Program-made: the position numbers and the translations under genes
Source: Pseudomonas sp. GGS8
Lineage (GTDB): Bacteria > Pseudomonadota > Gammaproteobacteria > Pseudomonadales > Pseudomonadaceae
Direction of reading: 5' to 3'
DNA length: 64,000 nucleotides
Assembly: GCF_024168645.1 (NCBI RefSeq)
Contig: NZ_JALJWF010000001.1
Coordinates: 5,397,501-5,461,500, forward strand
Part shown: piece after piece, positions 36,547 through 43,928 of the stretch
How the letters are laid out: each line of letters begins with the position of its first letter
How positions within the stretch are numbered: the first letter of the stretch is position 1
Notes under the pieces: generated by a model
The model's input: the letters and a program-made list of their open reading frames with translations, nothing else
What the model was told of the DNA's origin: nothing
The model's database searches: none

Positions 36547-37206
36547 ATGGAATTGCAATTCACCATTACACCCGAGCACACCGAGATCAGGATCAGCGAG
36601 CTGCTGGAGCGCGAAATGCTCAAGCATGATCAACAGCAGGCCCGACTGTTGAGCTACGTCGCACGCTTGCAGGATCGTTTGCTCGCGCCCCCGCTGTTTG
36701 TCCTGTGCCTGGCCGGCGGCATGCTGGCGATCTATTTCCCCGAGCGCCTGTTCACCTCCCAGAAGATTATTTCGATGGTGCTGTCCGGAGTGATCTTTAT
36801 GGTGGTCTGGTGGTTCATCTCCGGTCGACTGCTACGCCGCCTGCGAGCACGTCTCGCCGCCAGCCATGCCAAGCCACGCACGACTTTTCGCAGCACGAAC
36901 CAGCACCTCATCGAAATCAAATTGCGCAATAACCTCAAGGCCGCTGAAGGTGCTTATCGGCTACTGTTCGACGATGAGGGCTTCAGCCTGATCAAGACCA
37001 AAGGCAGAGGCGCCAAAGGCGAGTTGGCCTGGGGAAAGATCGTGCGCCTCAAGGAGACGCCCGACTTCTACTCCGTGGCTTCTGCCGAACTGGATCGTAA
37101 GGGCAAGTTTTATCACATCCCCAAAAACAGCGATGTCATGGACGCAGACCAGTATCAAAAAGGCTTGGAGCTGTTTTTAAGCCGGGTACCCGATTCGGTC
37201 ATTTGA
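36547..37206 (+). CDS. YcxB-like membrane protein
   Basis: 219 residues. Two membrane helices (about 51-68, PPLFVLCLAGGMLAIYF, and 75-96, ISMVLSGVIFMVVWWFISG) precede a cytoplasmic C-terminal domain. That domain has LIKTKGRGAKGELAWGKIVRLKETPDFY and FYHIPKNSD, the pattern of the YcxB-like C-terminal domain (PF14317), here about residues 130-200. Function unknown; in other genomes such proteins often appear beside toxin-immunity genes, and this one directly follows the PoNi relic by 39 bases, so it may be part of the same accessory patch. Confidence 0.72.
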   Translation: MELQFTITPEHTEIRISELLEREMLKHDQQQARLLSYVARLQDRLLAPPLFVLCLAGGMLAIYFPERLFTSQKIISMVLSGVIFMVVWWFISGRLLRRLRARLAASHAKPRTTFRSTNQHLIEIKLRNNLKAAEGAYRLLFDDEGFSLIKTKGRGAKGELAWGKIVRLKETPDFYSVASAELDRKGKFYHIPKNSDVMDADQYQKGLELFLSRVPDSVI

Positions 37207-37307
37207 CGGTTGGCAGGTCTTGCAACGTTGAGCCAGCAAATAATCTCTGCCTTTAACAGTCGCCACGAATTTGAAGAATGCGTACAAATTATCGTATTGC
37301 GTTGTAA

Positions 37308-37383
37308 TGGCGGCTGTGTGCGGGACGCCTTCGGGCGAGCCGATTTGGCGTTATCGGTTGACCAAGCCTGTGCACAGCCGCCA
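37308..37383 (+). ncRNA. candidate structured RNA, three-way junction 1
   Basis: Read by eye: closing stem 37308-37318 with 37373-37383 (GGCGGCTGTG with CACAGCCGCC), extendable inward to 37324/37367 through G-U pairs. Hairpin A is 37326-37337, CGCC-TTCG-GGCG (a cUUCGg tetraloop). Hairpin B is 37338-37359 with seven pairs and an eight-base loop. It is almost tRNA-sized but has no T-arm. It could be a free small RNA or part of the leader of the gene at 37553. Confidence 0.5.
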
Positions 37384-37448
37384 CCCATCGTTTGGTCACG
37401 GTGCTGGCGATTACTAATTAATGCCGAGTAATAATTACTATGCCAACG

Positions 37449-37500
37449 ATAAATCCGTTCCCCGAACGTAGGAAAGGGACGAAGCTTTCTTAGGATTTAT
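37449..37500 (+). promoter_or_regulatory. candidate structured leader, three-way junction 2
   Basis: ATAAATCC (37449-37456) pairs exactly with GGATTTAT (37493-37500). Enclosed are GTTC-CCC-GAAC (37457-37467) and GAAAG...CTTTC (37472-37489). It ends 52 bases before the ATG at 37553 and may control that gene. Confidence 0.4.
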
Positions 37501-37552
37501 TACGACTCACGGGCAGTAATGTAGGACCCGACAACCGAAGGGATTTCCCCGA

Positions 37553-38119
37553 ATGCAAACACCATGGAAGTACATCATCGCGGCACTGCTAGCCGCCCCG
37601 GCCTACGCGCAACCACTCCAGACAATTCTCACCTGCCCTTTGGCCGATAGAACTCAGGTGTCCTTGCTGGCGGAAACGAATGCGCAAGGCCAGCGCCTGT
37701 TTGTGAAACTCGACAGCAAAATCCAACCGGCCTTTACCGACATCCCGGATTTCGACTTTTTCGGCGAAGTGTTCCTGGCAAAGTGTGTTTCTTCCAGCCT
37801 GATATTCGCCTTCGCATACGGCTCGCCGTATTTAAAAGGCGTCGTTTTACGCAAAAACCCTGTCAGTCACGCCGTCGAGCGAATCGATTTTGCCGAGAAG
37901 GCGCTACCACGTTGGCTGTACCTTGGACGAGAGCAGATCCGGTTGGTCATTCCTAATATCGGGTATGAAGTGTCGGCGAAGTTTCTGGTCTATGACTATG
38001 TTGCTGGAAAGGGGCAGCTGGAAGGACCCGCTGGTATAGAGACGCCTCCAGATCGACGTGGGTTCAAGGTTGTGCGCCTCGAACAGATGACCGCACAACC
38101 GGCACGCAACAACCATTAG
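37553..38119 (+). CDS. secreted protein of unknown function
   Basis: 188 residues. A short signal peptide (MQTPWKYIIAALLAAPAYAQ) is followed by a soluble domain with two cysteines, in ILTCPLADRT and FLAKCVSSSL, which could form one disulphide. No known domain was recognised. The nearest purine-rich site (AAGGGA, 37538-37543) is a little far from the ATG and lies in a GGGA/TCCC hairpin. Together with the folded leader upstream this hints at translational control. A hairpin at 38147-38171 follows. It is probably periplasmic. Confidence 0.6.
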   Translation: MQTPWKYIIAALLAAPAYAQPLQTILTCPLADRTQVSLLAETNAQGQRLFVKLDSKIQPAFTDIPDFDFFGEVFLAKCVSSSLIFAFAYGSPYLKGVVLRKNPVSHAVERIDFAEKALPRWLYLGREQIRLVIPNIGYEVSAKFLVYDYVAGKGQLEGPAGIETPPDRRGFKVVRLEQMTAQPARNNH

Positions 38120-38146
38120 CCCGCCACTTAACCTTCGATTAATCCT

Positions 38147-38171
38147 GCGGTCCAAAACTTTACTGGACCGC
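38147..38171 (+). terminator. hairpin after the secreted-protein gene
   Basis: GCGGTCCA and TGGACCGC form an exact 8-bp stem with a nine-base loop. There is no T-run, so termination is uncertain. Confidence 0.4.
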
Positions 38172-38258
38172 ACTCCCTCAGCACCTTCTGACGCCCAGTG
38201 CGGCAGGTTCGACGCCCTTGCATCGAACTGACTTCCCCCTCTGCACTGGAGACCCATC

Positions 38259-38528
38259 ATGAACATGCGAGCATTACTGATCACCACTGCCCTCACCTGC
38301 ACCGCGTTCGCAGGTTTCGCTCAGGCCGACGACACATCGCCCTCTCAGGCCGTGCCTTATCACTACGGCATGCCGCTGCATGTGGGCAAGGTCGTTTCCA
38401 TGACCGAACCGTCGACGCTGGACTGCCAAGTGGTCACGGCGGACATGAAGTACATCGATAGCACCTCGGGTAAGCCTGCGGAAATTACCTATCGAAAACT
38501 TTCTGACGCGTGCATTTATCAGAGCTGA
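38259..38528 (+). CDS. DUF2790 periplasmic small protein
   Basis: 89 residues with a signal peptide (MNMRALLITTALTCTAFAGFAQA). The mature part fits DUF2790: YGMPLHVGKVVSM, DCQVVTADMKYIDSTSG and EITYRKLSDAC, with two conserved cysteines near 56 and 85. DUF2790 proteins occur in several copies per Pseudomonas genome and are often linked to copper or stress responses, but no activity is established. GGAGA precedes the ATG. It is a single-gene unit. Confidence 0.8.
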   Translation: MNMRALLITTALTCTAFAGFAQADDTSPSQAVPYHYGMPLHVGKVVSMTEPSTLDCQVVTADMKYIDSTSGKPAEITYRKLSDACIYQS

Positions 38529-38618
38529 CAGACGATTCTGATTCGGCACTTGGCGGTAGGCCTGCGGGGATTCTGACGCTATGCTTTGGCATCCCCTCTA
38601 CCGCCGAAAGGATTCGCC

Positions 38619-39017
38619 ATGCCGTTCTCGTTTCGCACGCTGTCGACGTTCACCGCCGCGCTTTGCTTTCTGCTGGCGCTGGTGTGGGGTTTGATGCCGC
38701 AATGGTTGCTGGCGATCTGGAGTATCGAGTATTCGCCCGCGGCGGGTTTTGTGGCCAGGCGCAGTGCGGTGCTGTTCGGTGCGCTGGGGGTGATGTTTTA
38801 TCTCGTGCGGCAGGCACCGCCCTCGGCGGCGAGAAGTGCGATGTGCAGCGGCTTTATGGTGGGCTGTTTCGGCTTGGCAGCGCTGGGCTTCGGCGAATGG
38901 CTCAATGGTCATGCCGGGCCGGGTATTTTACTGGCGATCCTGGTGGAGTTGGCACTGGGTCTGGGGTTTGTCCAGACCCGGCGCGTATCGCTCGAACTGG
39001 GTGAAACGGCCGGTTAA
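38619..39017 (+). CDS. four-helix integral membrane protein, unknown function
   Basis: 132 residues with four predicted helices (about 8-30, 43-60, 73-92, 96-115). AAAGGA lies seven bases before the ATG at 38619, which is preferred over an earlier in-frame ATG without a site. It contains WGLMPQWLLAIW and FVARRSAVLFGALGVMFYLVR, a pattern shared by short inner-membrane proteins of the DUF4345-like sort, but I cannot assign it firmly. Its end overlaps the end of the convergent DUF1652 gene by four bases. Confidence 0.65.
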   Translation: MPFSFRTLSTFTAALCFLLALVWGLMPQWLLAIWSIEYSPAAGFVARRSAVLFGALGVMFYLVRQAPPSAARSAMCSGFMVGCFGLAALGFGEWLNGHAGPGILLAILVELALGLGFVQTRRVSLELGETAG

Positions 39018-39283
39018 TGGGCCTTTGACTTTGGGCTGAACAGTTGGCTATGGGTTTTGTGCTCAAGGTCGGTGCGTAACCCGGCGATCAGATTGTTGAT
39101 TTCCCGACAGCCGTTGAGGTGATGGGCGTCTATGCCGGTGACGAACAGGTCGAGATGGTCGGTCTCGTTATCCGAATACACCTTAACGGTCATCGACAGG
39201 TCCGGCGACAGCGTGCATTGGCAGCGTTTCGGGAGAAAACTGCTTTCAACGATATTGCGTAGTTCCAAGGCAGAAAGAAACAT
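39014..39283 (-). CDS. DUF1652 family protein
   Basis: 89 residues, soluble. It begins [18 protein letters not shown] and continues [48 protein letters not shown]. This is the full pattern of DUF1652, a Pseudomonas-specific small protein family with a conserved CxC. The function is unknown. AGGG lies seven bases before the ATG chosen; the frame extends 14 codons upstream without support. Convergent with the preceding membrane protein gene. Confidence 0.82.
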   Translation of the reverse strand: MFLSALELRNIVESSFLPKRCQCTLSPDLSMTVKVYSDNETDHLDLFVTGIDAHHLNGCREINNLIAGLRTDLEHKTHSQLFSPKSKAH

Positions 39284-39672
39284 GGCCACCCTCTCGTTAT
39301 TGTGAGATTGCCAATCAAGAATCAATGTCGGTCGGAGCTCAGATCACCCGTTCTTTTCTTTCTCGCGGGCTTCATCGTTCCAACGTCCGACCGTTTTTTT
39401 GTTTCAGCGCTGACTCAACAGGGATCGCGGTCAGCTCAAGACAGCTTCAGCATAAAACATGCCCAGAATTTCGCCCTGCGACTCGTCGGCAAATCAAGGG
39501 GCTGGTGGAGATGGCACGCATCACGCCATGCAAAATGCAAGAAAGGACTGTTTTCGATACCTGCATTTTGCAATCGATCCCTGATGGCGGGTTTGCATTG
39601 ACCGAGGACGGTAGTGAGAATACGCCCATTCATTCAGTATCCGCTGACCCCACACACACGCAAGGAGGCATT
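39284..39672. other. 389-base gap between divergent DUF1652 and ecotin genes
   Basis: The ecotin reading frame is open through part of this gap but the translation (Arg/Ser/Phe-rich) resembles nothing and has no ribosome site, so I regard it as leader/promoter DNA. The only distinct structure is the inverted repeat at 39529-39572. Confidence 0.6.
39529..39572 (+). promoter_or_regulatory. 10-bp inverted repeat in the ecotin leader
   Basis: TGCAAAATGC (39529-39538) and GCATTTTGCA (39563-39572) are exact complements, with an inner GAAA/TTTC pair. It could be an operator for a dimeric regulator or an mRNA hairpin, 101 bases before the ecotin ATG. Confidence 0.4.
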
Positions 39673-40155
39673 ATGGGTGCTTTACCCTTTAACACGACCG
39701 CCGGGCTGATAGTTGTCCTTCTGTCGTCCGCAGCCCAGGCCGCGACACTCGAAGACGTCGCGCCGTATCCCAAGCCGGAGAGCGGTTTTACCCGCCAGGT
39801 CATTCACCTCGCCCCGCAAAAACAGGAAGACGGCTATCAGGTGGAGATCCTGGCCGGCAAGACCCTGACCGTCGACTGCAACCATCAGCGCCTGGGCGGG
39901 ATGCTCGAGGAAAAGAACCTCGAAGGCTGGGGTTACCCGTTTTACCGGCTGGAAAAAGTCAGCGGCCCAATGAGCACGTTGATGGCCTGCCCTGACAGCA
40001 AGAGCAACAAGGACTTCGTGCCGGTGGTCGGTGACGGTTTCCGGCTGCGTTACAACAGCAAACTACCGATCGTGCTCTATGTGCCCAAGGACGTCGAAGT
40101 GCGCTACCGGATCTGGTCGGCGTCGAACCACGTCGAGAAAGCCGTACAGGAATAA
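39673..40155 (+). CDS. eco: ecotin, periplasmic serine-protease inhibitor
   Basis: 160 residues with a signal peptide ([23 protein letters not shown]). The mature part follows ecotin throughout: [29 protein letters not shown] (first Cys), reactive loop [13 protein letters not shown] (second Cys), [24 protein letters not shown]. By comparison with E. coli ecotin (STMMAC) the P1 position is Leu here rather than Met, which shifts preference toward chymotrypsin- or elastase-like enzymes (inference). AAGGAGG lies six bases before the ATG. It protects against host or self serine proteases. Convergent with the threonine dehydratase gene, 12 bases apart. Confidence 0.93.
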   Translation: MGALPFNTTAGLIVVLLSSAAQAATLEDVAPYPKPESGFTRQVIHLAPQKQEDGYQVEILAGKTLTVDCNHQRLGGMLEEKNLEGWGYPFYRLEKVSGPMSTLMACPDSKSNKDFVPVVGDGFRLRYNSKLPIVLYVPKDVEVRYRIWSASNHVEKAVQE

Positions 40156-40167
40156 TCCGCCCATCCC

Positions 40168-41181
40168 TTATGCCGGGGCGCCACTTAGCGCGGCGCGTTC
40201 AGCCACATGGCGCAAACTGTCGAAGTTGATATTCGCGCCGGAATCGACAGCCACCAGGGTCTGCCCCCGGACGCCGGTTTGCGCCACGTACTGCTTGATT
40301 CCGGCCACGGCCAGAGCGCCGGAAGGCTCGGTGATCGAGCGGGTATCGTCGTAGATGTTCTTGATCGCGGCACAGAGTTCATCGTTGCTGACGGTCAGCA
40401 CTTCATCGACGCAAAACCGGCAGACCTCGAAACCGTGCGCGCCGATCTGAGCGACAGCCACGCCATCGGCGAAGGTACCGACGGTTGGCAGCACAACCCG
40501 TTCACCGGCCTGTAAGGCGGCCTGCAAACAGGCGGAATGTTCCGACTCGACGCCGATGATGCGCACTTCCGGGCGCAGGTATTTGACGTACGCGGCGATA
40601 CCAGCGATTAAACCACCGCCGCCCACCGGCACAAAGATCGCATCCAGCGGCCCTTGATGCTGGCGAAGGATTTCCATGGCGACGGTGCCCTGCCCGGCGA
40701 TCACGTCCGGGTCGTCGAAGCGCGAGACAAAGGTGCGGCCGGTTTGCTGCGCCAGGTCCAGCGCATACGCCAGGGCAAACGGAAAACTCTCGCCGTGCAG
40801 CACCGCATCGGCTCCCCGGCTGCGTACACCCAGCACCTTCAGTTCCGGCGTCGTGCAGGGCATGACGATGGTGGCGGCAATCCCCAATTCGCGTGCCGCC
40901 AACGCTACGCCTTGGGCATGATTGCCTGCCGACGCGGTGATCACGCCCCGGGCCTTCTGTTCATCGCTTAGGTGCACCAACTTGTTGTAGGCGCCGCGGA
41001 TCTTGAAGGAAAACGTCGGTTGCAAGTCTTCGCGCTTGAGCAGGACCTGATTATCCAACGCCTCGGACAAGGCCGGTGCCGCTTGCAACGGCGTGCGCAC
41101 GGCGAGTTCGTAGACCGGCGCGGCGAGGATTTTTTTCACGTAATGCTCAAGCAAGCTCTGCTGGGCGGTGGTGCTGCTCAT
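40168..41181 (-). CDS. threonine ammonia-lyase, catalytic domain only
   Basis: 337 residues, PLP-dependent fold type II. PLP lysine in TFSFKIRGAYNKL (near residue 61), SAGNHAQGVALAA (near 87), PVGGGGLIAGIAAY (phosphate loop, near 187), and SGANINFDSLRHVAER at the end. It turns threonine into 2-oxobutanoate, the first step to isoleucine. Biosynthetic IlvA has about 505 residues with two C-terminal ACT-like regulatory units; here the protein stops right after the catalytic part, so isoleucine feedback should be absent. AGGAG precedes the ATG. A leader peptide and attenuator (41224-41331) lie upstream and suggest biosynthetic rather than catabolic use. Confidence 0.9.
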   Translation of the reverse strand: MSSTTAQQSLLEHYVKKILAAPVYELAVRTPLQAAPALSEALDNQVLLKREDLQPTFSFKIRGAYNKLVHLSDEQKARGVITASAGNHAQGVALAARELGIAATIVMPCTTPELKVLGVRSRGADAVLHGESFPFALAYALDLAQQTGRTFVSRFDDPDVIAGQGTVAMEILRQHQGPLDAIFVPVGGGGLIAGIAAYVKYLRPEVRIIGVESEHSACLQAALQAGERVVLPTVGTFADGVAVAQIGAHGFEVCRFCVDEVLTVSNDELCAAIKNIYDDTRSITEPSGALAVAGIKQYVAQTGVRGQTLVAVDSGANINFDSLRHVAERAALSGAPA

Positions 41182-41223
41182 GGTTGTCTCCTGACTTTGA
41201 TCGGAGCCCAAGAGACAGAAAGT

Positions 41224-41247
41224 AAAAACCCGCCTCTAGGGCGGGTT
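41224..41247 (-). terminator. attenuator terminator before the threonine dehydratase gene
   Basis: In the minus-strand transcript AACCCGCC (41247-41240) and GGCGGGTT (41234-41227) form an 8-bp stem around a five-base loop, followed by a run of T. This is a classic intrinsic terminator located between the leader peptide and the ATG at 41181. Its 5' arm can also pair with GGCGGG at 41275-41270, at the leader-peptide stop. Confidence 0.85.
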
Positions 41248-41265
41248 GGGTGCTGCAGTCGTGAG

Positions 41266-41331
41266 CTAGCCCGCCAAATAAGGAATGGCGGTAATAATGC
41301 TTGGCTGGCAGCGCAATACGGGGGAAGTCAT
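41266..41331 (-). CDS. leader peptide with Ile-Ile-Thr-Ala-Ile, attenuation control
   Basis: A 21-residue frame (MTSPVLRCQPSIITAIPYLA plus Gly) ends at TAG 41266-41268, 85 bases before the threonine dehydratase ATG. Codons 12-16 are ATT ATT ACC GCC ATT, that is three isoleucines and a threonine in five codons. A ribosome stalled there would leave GGCGGG (in the last codons) free to pair with the CCCGCC arm of the terminator, allowing read-through; a ribosome reaching the stop would cover it and let the terminator form. This is the logic of ilv/thr leader peptides. No strong ribosome site is visible. Confidence 0.72.
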   Translation of the reverse strand: MTSPVLRCQPSIITAIPYLAG

Positions 41332-41429
41332 GGTTGGAAATTAGCCGGACGCTGATGGCAAGTCAATGGCCAGTTTTCAATGAGTTCTGTAGGCTGGCGA
41401 TTCTGCTCATCGTCCCAAGGAAGGAAACC

Positions 41430-41747
41430 ATGAAGTCTGTCGCCCTGCCCCTCATTGCCCTGATCGCCTTCGCCGGCTACACCGTTTCGGTGATGCTACA
41501 GGCCGAACAGTCGTTGCTAGACTTCGGTATCAGCCTGATGTCGCGGCCCGATACCGCGCAGGTGGTGATTGATTTGTACCTGCTGGCAACGCTTGCCGGT
41601 ATCTGGATGTACCAGGATGCGCGCAAGCGCGGGCAGTCGGGGTTGTCGGTGGCTCCTTATTTGTTGGTGACGGCGATTTTCGTGTCTGTCGGGCCGTTGT
41701 TGTATCTGGTGGTGCGCGGGCTCACCAAGCCTGACCGCGGCGTTTGA
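41430..41747 (+). CDS. small membrane protein, DUF2834-like
   Basis: 105 residues with three helices (about 4-22, 44-60, 72-95). AAGGA lies five bases before the ATG at 41430. The central WMYQDARKRGQS loop between helices and the final PLLYLVVRGL fit the DUF2834 pattern, small inner-membrane proteins of unknown role. The 3' end overlaps the convergent ATP-grasp gene by 26 bases. Homology assigned by pattern only. Confidence 0.62.
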   Translation: MKSVALPLIALIAFAGYTVSVMLQAEQSLLDFGISLMSRPDTAQVVIDLYLLATLAGIWMYQDARKRGQSGLSVAPYLLVTAIFVSVGPLLYLVVRGLTKPDRGV

Positions 41748-43308
41748 GCTCCAGCCGCCGGACGAACTCTTCCAACACCAGCGTATACAGATCGTCCTGC
41801 AAGTATGCGTCTTCGATGCCGGCGTCCATGTTCGGGTTATCGTTGACTTCAATCACCACCACTTTGTCGCCGGACTGTTTGAGGTCGACGCCATAGAGTC
41901 CGTCGCCAATGAGATTCGCGGTCTTCACCGCGAGTTCAACCACCGCTCGCGGCGCTTCGTGAACCGCCAGGGTGCGGCATTCGCCGTTGATGTCCTGGCC
42001 TTTGGCCTTGTGGTTGTAGATCTGCCAGTGGCCCTTGGACATAAAGTATTGGCAGGCGAAAATCGGTTTGCGGTTGAGCACGCCAATGCGCCAATCGTAC
42101 TCGGTGTAGAAGAACTCCTGGGCCAGCAGCAACACCGAGTGTTCGAACAGTTCGGCGGTGGCCTTGAGCAAGGCTTGCTGGCTTTCGACCTTGATGACGC
42201 CCCTTGAGAAACAGCCATCGGGGATTTTCAACACCAAAGGAAACCCCAGACGCTCGCCTACCCACTCGAAGTCTTCCGGTCGCTCCTTGTAGAGGATTTC
42301 AGTGGCCGGCATGCCCAGTTGATGGCTCTTGAGCAAGTCAGTCAGGTAAACCTTGTTGGTACAGCGCAGGATCGACGTCGGATCGTCCATCACCACCAGA
42401 CCTTCGCTTTCGGCTTTTTTCGCGAAACGGTAGGTGTGGTTGTCGACACTTGTCGTCTCGCGGATCAACAGCCCGTCGTATTCGGCGATTCGGGCGTAGT
42501 CCTTGCGTTCGATCAGCTCAACGTCGATGCCCAGCGTCTTGCCGACCCTGACAAAGTTGTCCAAAGCCTTGGGGTTGGAGGGCGGCAATGCTTCTTGCGG
42601 GTCGTGCAGAATGGCCAGGTCATAACGGGCCAAACGTCGAGAGCGTGGAAGGCGCCAGATCTTGCGACTGAAACTGTCCAGCGCGTTAGCAAACTGATCT
42701 TCCTGATCTTCACGCAATTTATGCAAAGCCCCAGACTTTACACCTTCGATGTGCCAGCCGTTAGTTCGACGAAACTCAACTAACAATATCGGACAGGGGA
42801 AAACCTCGAATAACTGTCGAGCCAGATCCTGCAATGGCTCGATCGATGTTTTACCGAAGTAAAGGGTCAAAGTGAAACCTTCTGTGTCGCTGTAAAGATG
42901 ATGACTTAAGGCTTTTTCCAGGGTTTTATCCAGATCGTCCAGGGCCAGGCCATACAGGGATTTTCGGGTCAGTTCACTGATGGTCCGCACCGACGGAATC
43001 ACCTTGTGCCCCCGAGCTTCGGCCAGCAGCGAGCAGTAATAGCCGTGCCCGAGGTACTTGTAACTGCGGCACAGGTTGATCACCTGAACCCGTTTGCCCT
43101 GCTCGTTATTGCGGGTCTGTTCGAGGTATTCCTGGGCGGTGACGATGTCCTCACTGGGAAAGTAGGACGCCCAGTCTTCCTTGCGTTCGACGATTATCAT
43201 CAACGGGCTGGAAGTTCTGATCGAGGCATTTAAATAGTTTGCAGAAGTTATTGCCGCCGGCAAAGTTTGTTCGGATACTTCGCGCCAATGACCTTGTACC
43301 GCTGACAT
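41722..43308 (-). CDS. RimK-like ATP-grasp ligase with RLAN N-terminal domain
   Basis: 528 residues. Residues 30-190 fit the RLAN domain that precedes some ATP-grasp enzymes (VINLCRSYKYLGHGYYCSLLAEARGH). The ATP-grasp part covers about 290-520: NKVYLTDLLKSHQLGMPAT, FPLVLKIPDGCFSRGV (ATP-binding Lys), LLAQEFFYTEYDWRIGVLN, and VVVIEVNDNPNMDAG (metal ligands Glu/Asn). Such enzymes form amide or peptide bonds with ATP. Divergent from the GNAT gene 92 bases away; this pairing recurs in genomes and has been proposed to make or modify a peptide. The start at 43308 (MSAVQGHWRE) was chosen from the domain layout. Confidence 0.85.
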   Translation of the reverse strand: MSAVQGHWREVSEQTLPAAITSANYLNASIRTSSPLMIIVERKEDWASYFPSEDIVTAQEYLEQTRNNEQGKRVQVINLCRSYKYLGHGYYCSLLAEARGHKVIPSVRTISELTRKSLYGLALDDLDKTLEKALSHHLYSDTEGFTLTLYFGKTSIEPLQDLARQLFEVFPCPILLVEFRRTNGWHIEGVKSGALHKLREDQEDQFANALDSFSRKIWRLPRSRRLARYDLAILHDPQEALPPSNPKALDNFVRVGKTLGIDVELIERKDYARIAEYDGLLIRETTSVDNHTYRFAKKAESEGLVVMDDPTSILRCTNKVYLTDLLKSHQLGMPATEILYKERPEDFEWVGERLGFPLVLKIPDGCFSRGVIKVESQQALLKATAELFEHSVLLLAQEFFYTEYDWRIGVLNRKPIFACQYFMSKGHWQIYNHKAKGQDINGECRTLAVHEAPRAVVELAVKTANLIGDGLYGVDLKQSGDKVVVIEVNDNPNMDAGIEDAYLQDDLYTLVLEEFVRRLELKRRGQAW

Positions 43309-43400
43309 AGTGATTGATCCGTTGGAGAACAAGACCTTTCCTATTAAGCACGAACTTTTTCGAAAGTCCCGTTTCATTACGCAACTTTTACGGTGGTCAA

Positions 43401-43928
43401 ATGAATCCTGTTTTTCGCCCAGCTGTCATTGAGGACCTGCCGGCACTGCTGGCACTCGAACAGCAATGCTTTACCACGGACCGGCTCAACCGGCGCAGTT
43501 TTCAATGGATGATCAACCGGGCTCACGGACAACTGCTGGTGGCCCAACGTGGCGATCGATTGGTGGGGTATGCGCTGGTGCTGTTTCATCGGGGCACTTC
43601 ACGGGCACGTCTGTACTCGATTGCGATCGCCGTTGATGCTCGCGGCAGTGGGTTGGGCAAGCAACTGCTCGAACGCGCCGAGGTCTGCGCCATTGAGCAC
43701 GATTGCGCCTACCTGCGACTTGAAGTGCGCATCGACAACCTGATGGCAATCGCTCTGTACGAACGCAACAGTTATCGGCGATTCGCGCTGATTCACGACT
43801 ATTACCAAGACCATGCCGACGCGCTGCGACTGGAGAAATGCATCATTGTGGCGAAGGGGATTTCCCCAATACCGGTAAGTCAAGACGCAGAACCTGTGGG
43901 AGCGTGGCTTGCCCGCGAAGAACGATGA
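43401..43928 (+). CDS. GNAT acetyltransferase with REP-encoded tail
   Basis: 175 residues. Acetyl-CoA fold: FRPAVIEDLPALLALEQQCF (start), RLYSIAIAVDARGSGLGKQLLERAE (pyrophosphate loop, near 72-95), YLRLEVRIDNLMAIALYERNSYRR. The last 12 residues, EPVGAWLAREER, are translated from the left arm of a REP element (from 43893), which has replaced the original stop. GGTGG lies before the ATG. It is divergent from the ATP-grasp ligase and likely works with it, possibly acylating the same substrate. Substrate unknown. Confidence 0.83.
   Translation: MNPVFRPAVIEDLPALLALEQQCFTTDRLNRRSFQWMINRAHGQLLVAQRGDRLVGYALVLFHRGTSRARLYSIAIAVDARGSGLGKQLLERAEVCAIEHDCAYLRLEVRIDNLMAIALYERNSYRRFALIHDYYQDHADALRLEKCIIVAKGISPIPVSQDAEPVGAWLAREER

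Larger units (their letters stand above)
37207..37552 (+). other. 345-base gap with strong RNA folding potential
   Basis: No coding potential was found. The gap holds two successive inverted-repeat systems (see 37308-37383 and 37449-37500). Between them lies an AT-rich stretch with ATTACT...AGTAAT repeats. Confidence 0.7.

Noticed and set aside
37309..37382. tRNA-like length and a 7-bp acceptor-like stem (GGCGGCT/AGCCGCC)
   Set aside because: No T-arm GTTC loop, no anticodon arm of proper size; the fold is a three-way junction, not a cloverleaf.
39325..39672. Extended N-terminal reading of ecotin (116 extra codons)
   Set aside because: Would bury the signal peptide; AAGGAGG sits before the ATG at 39673.
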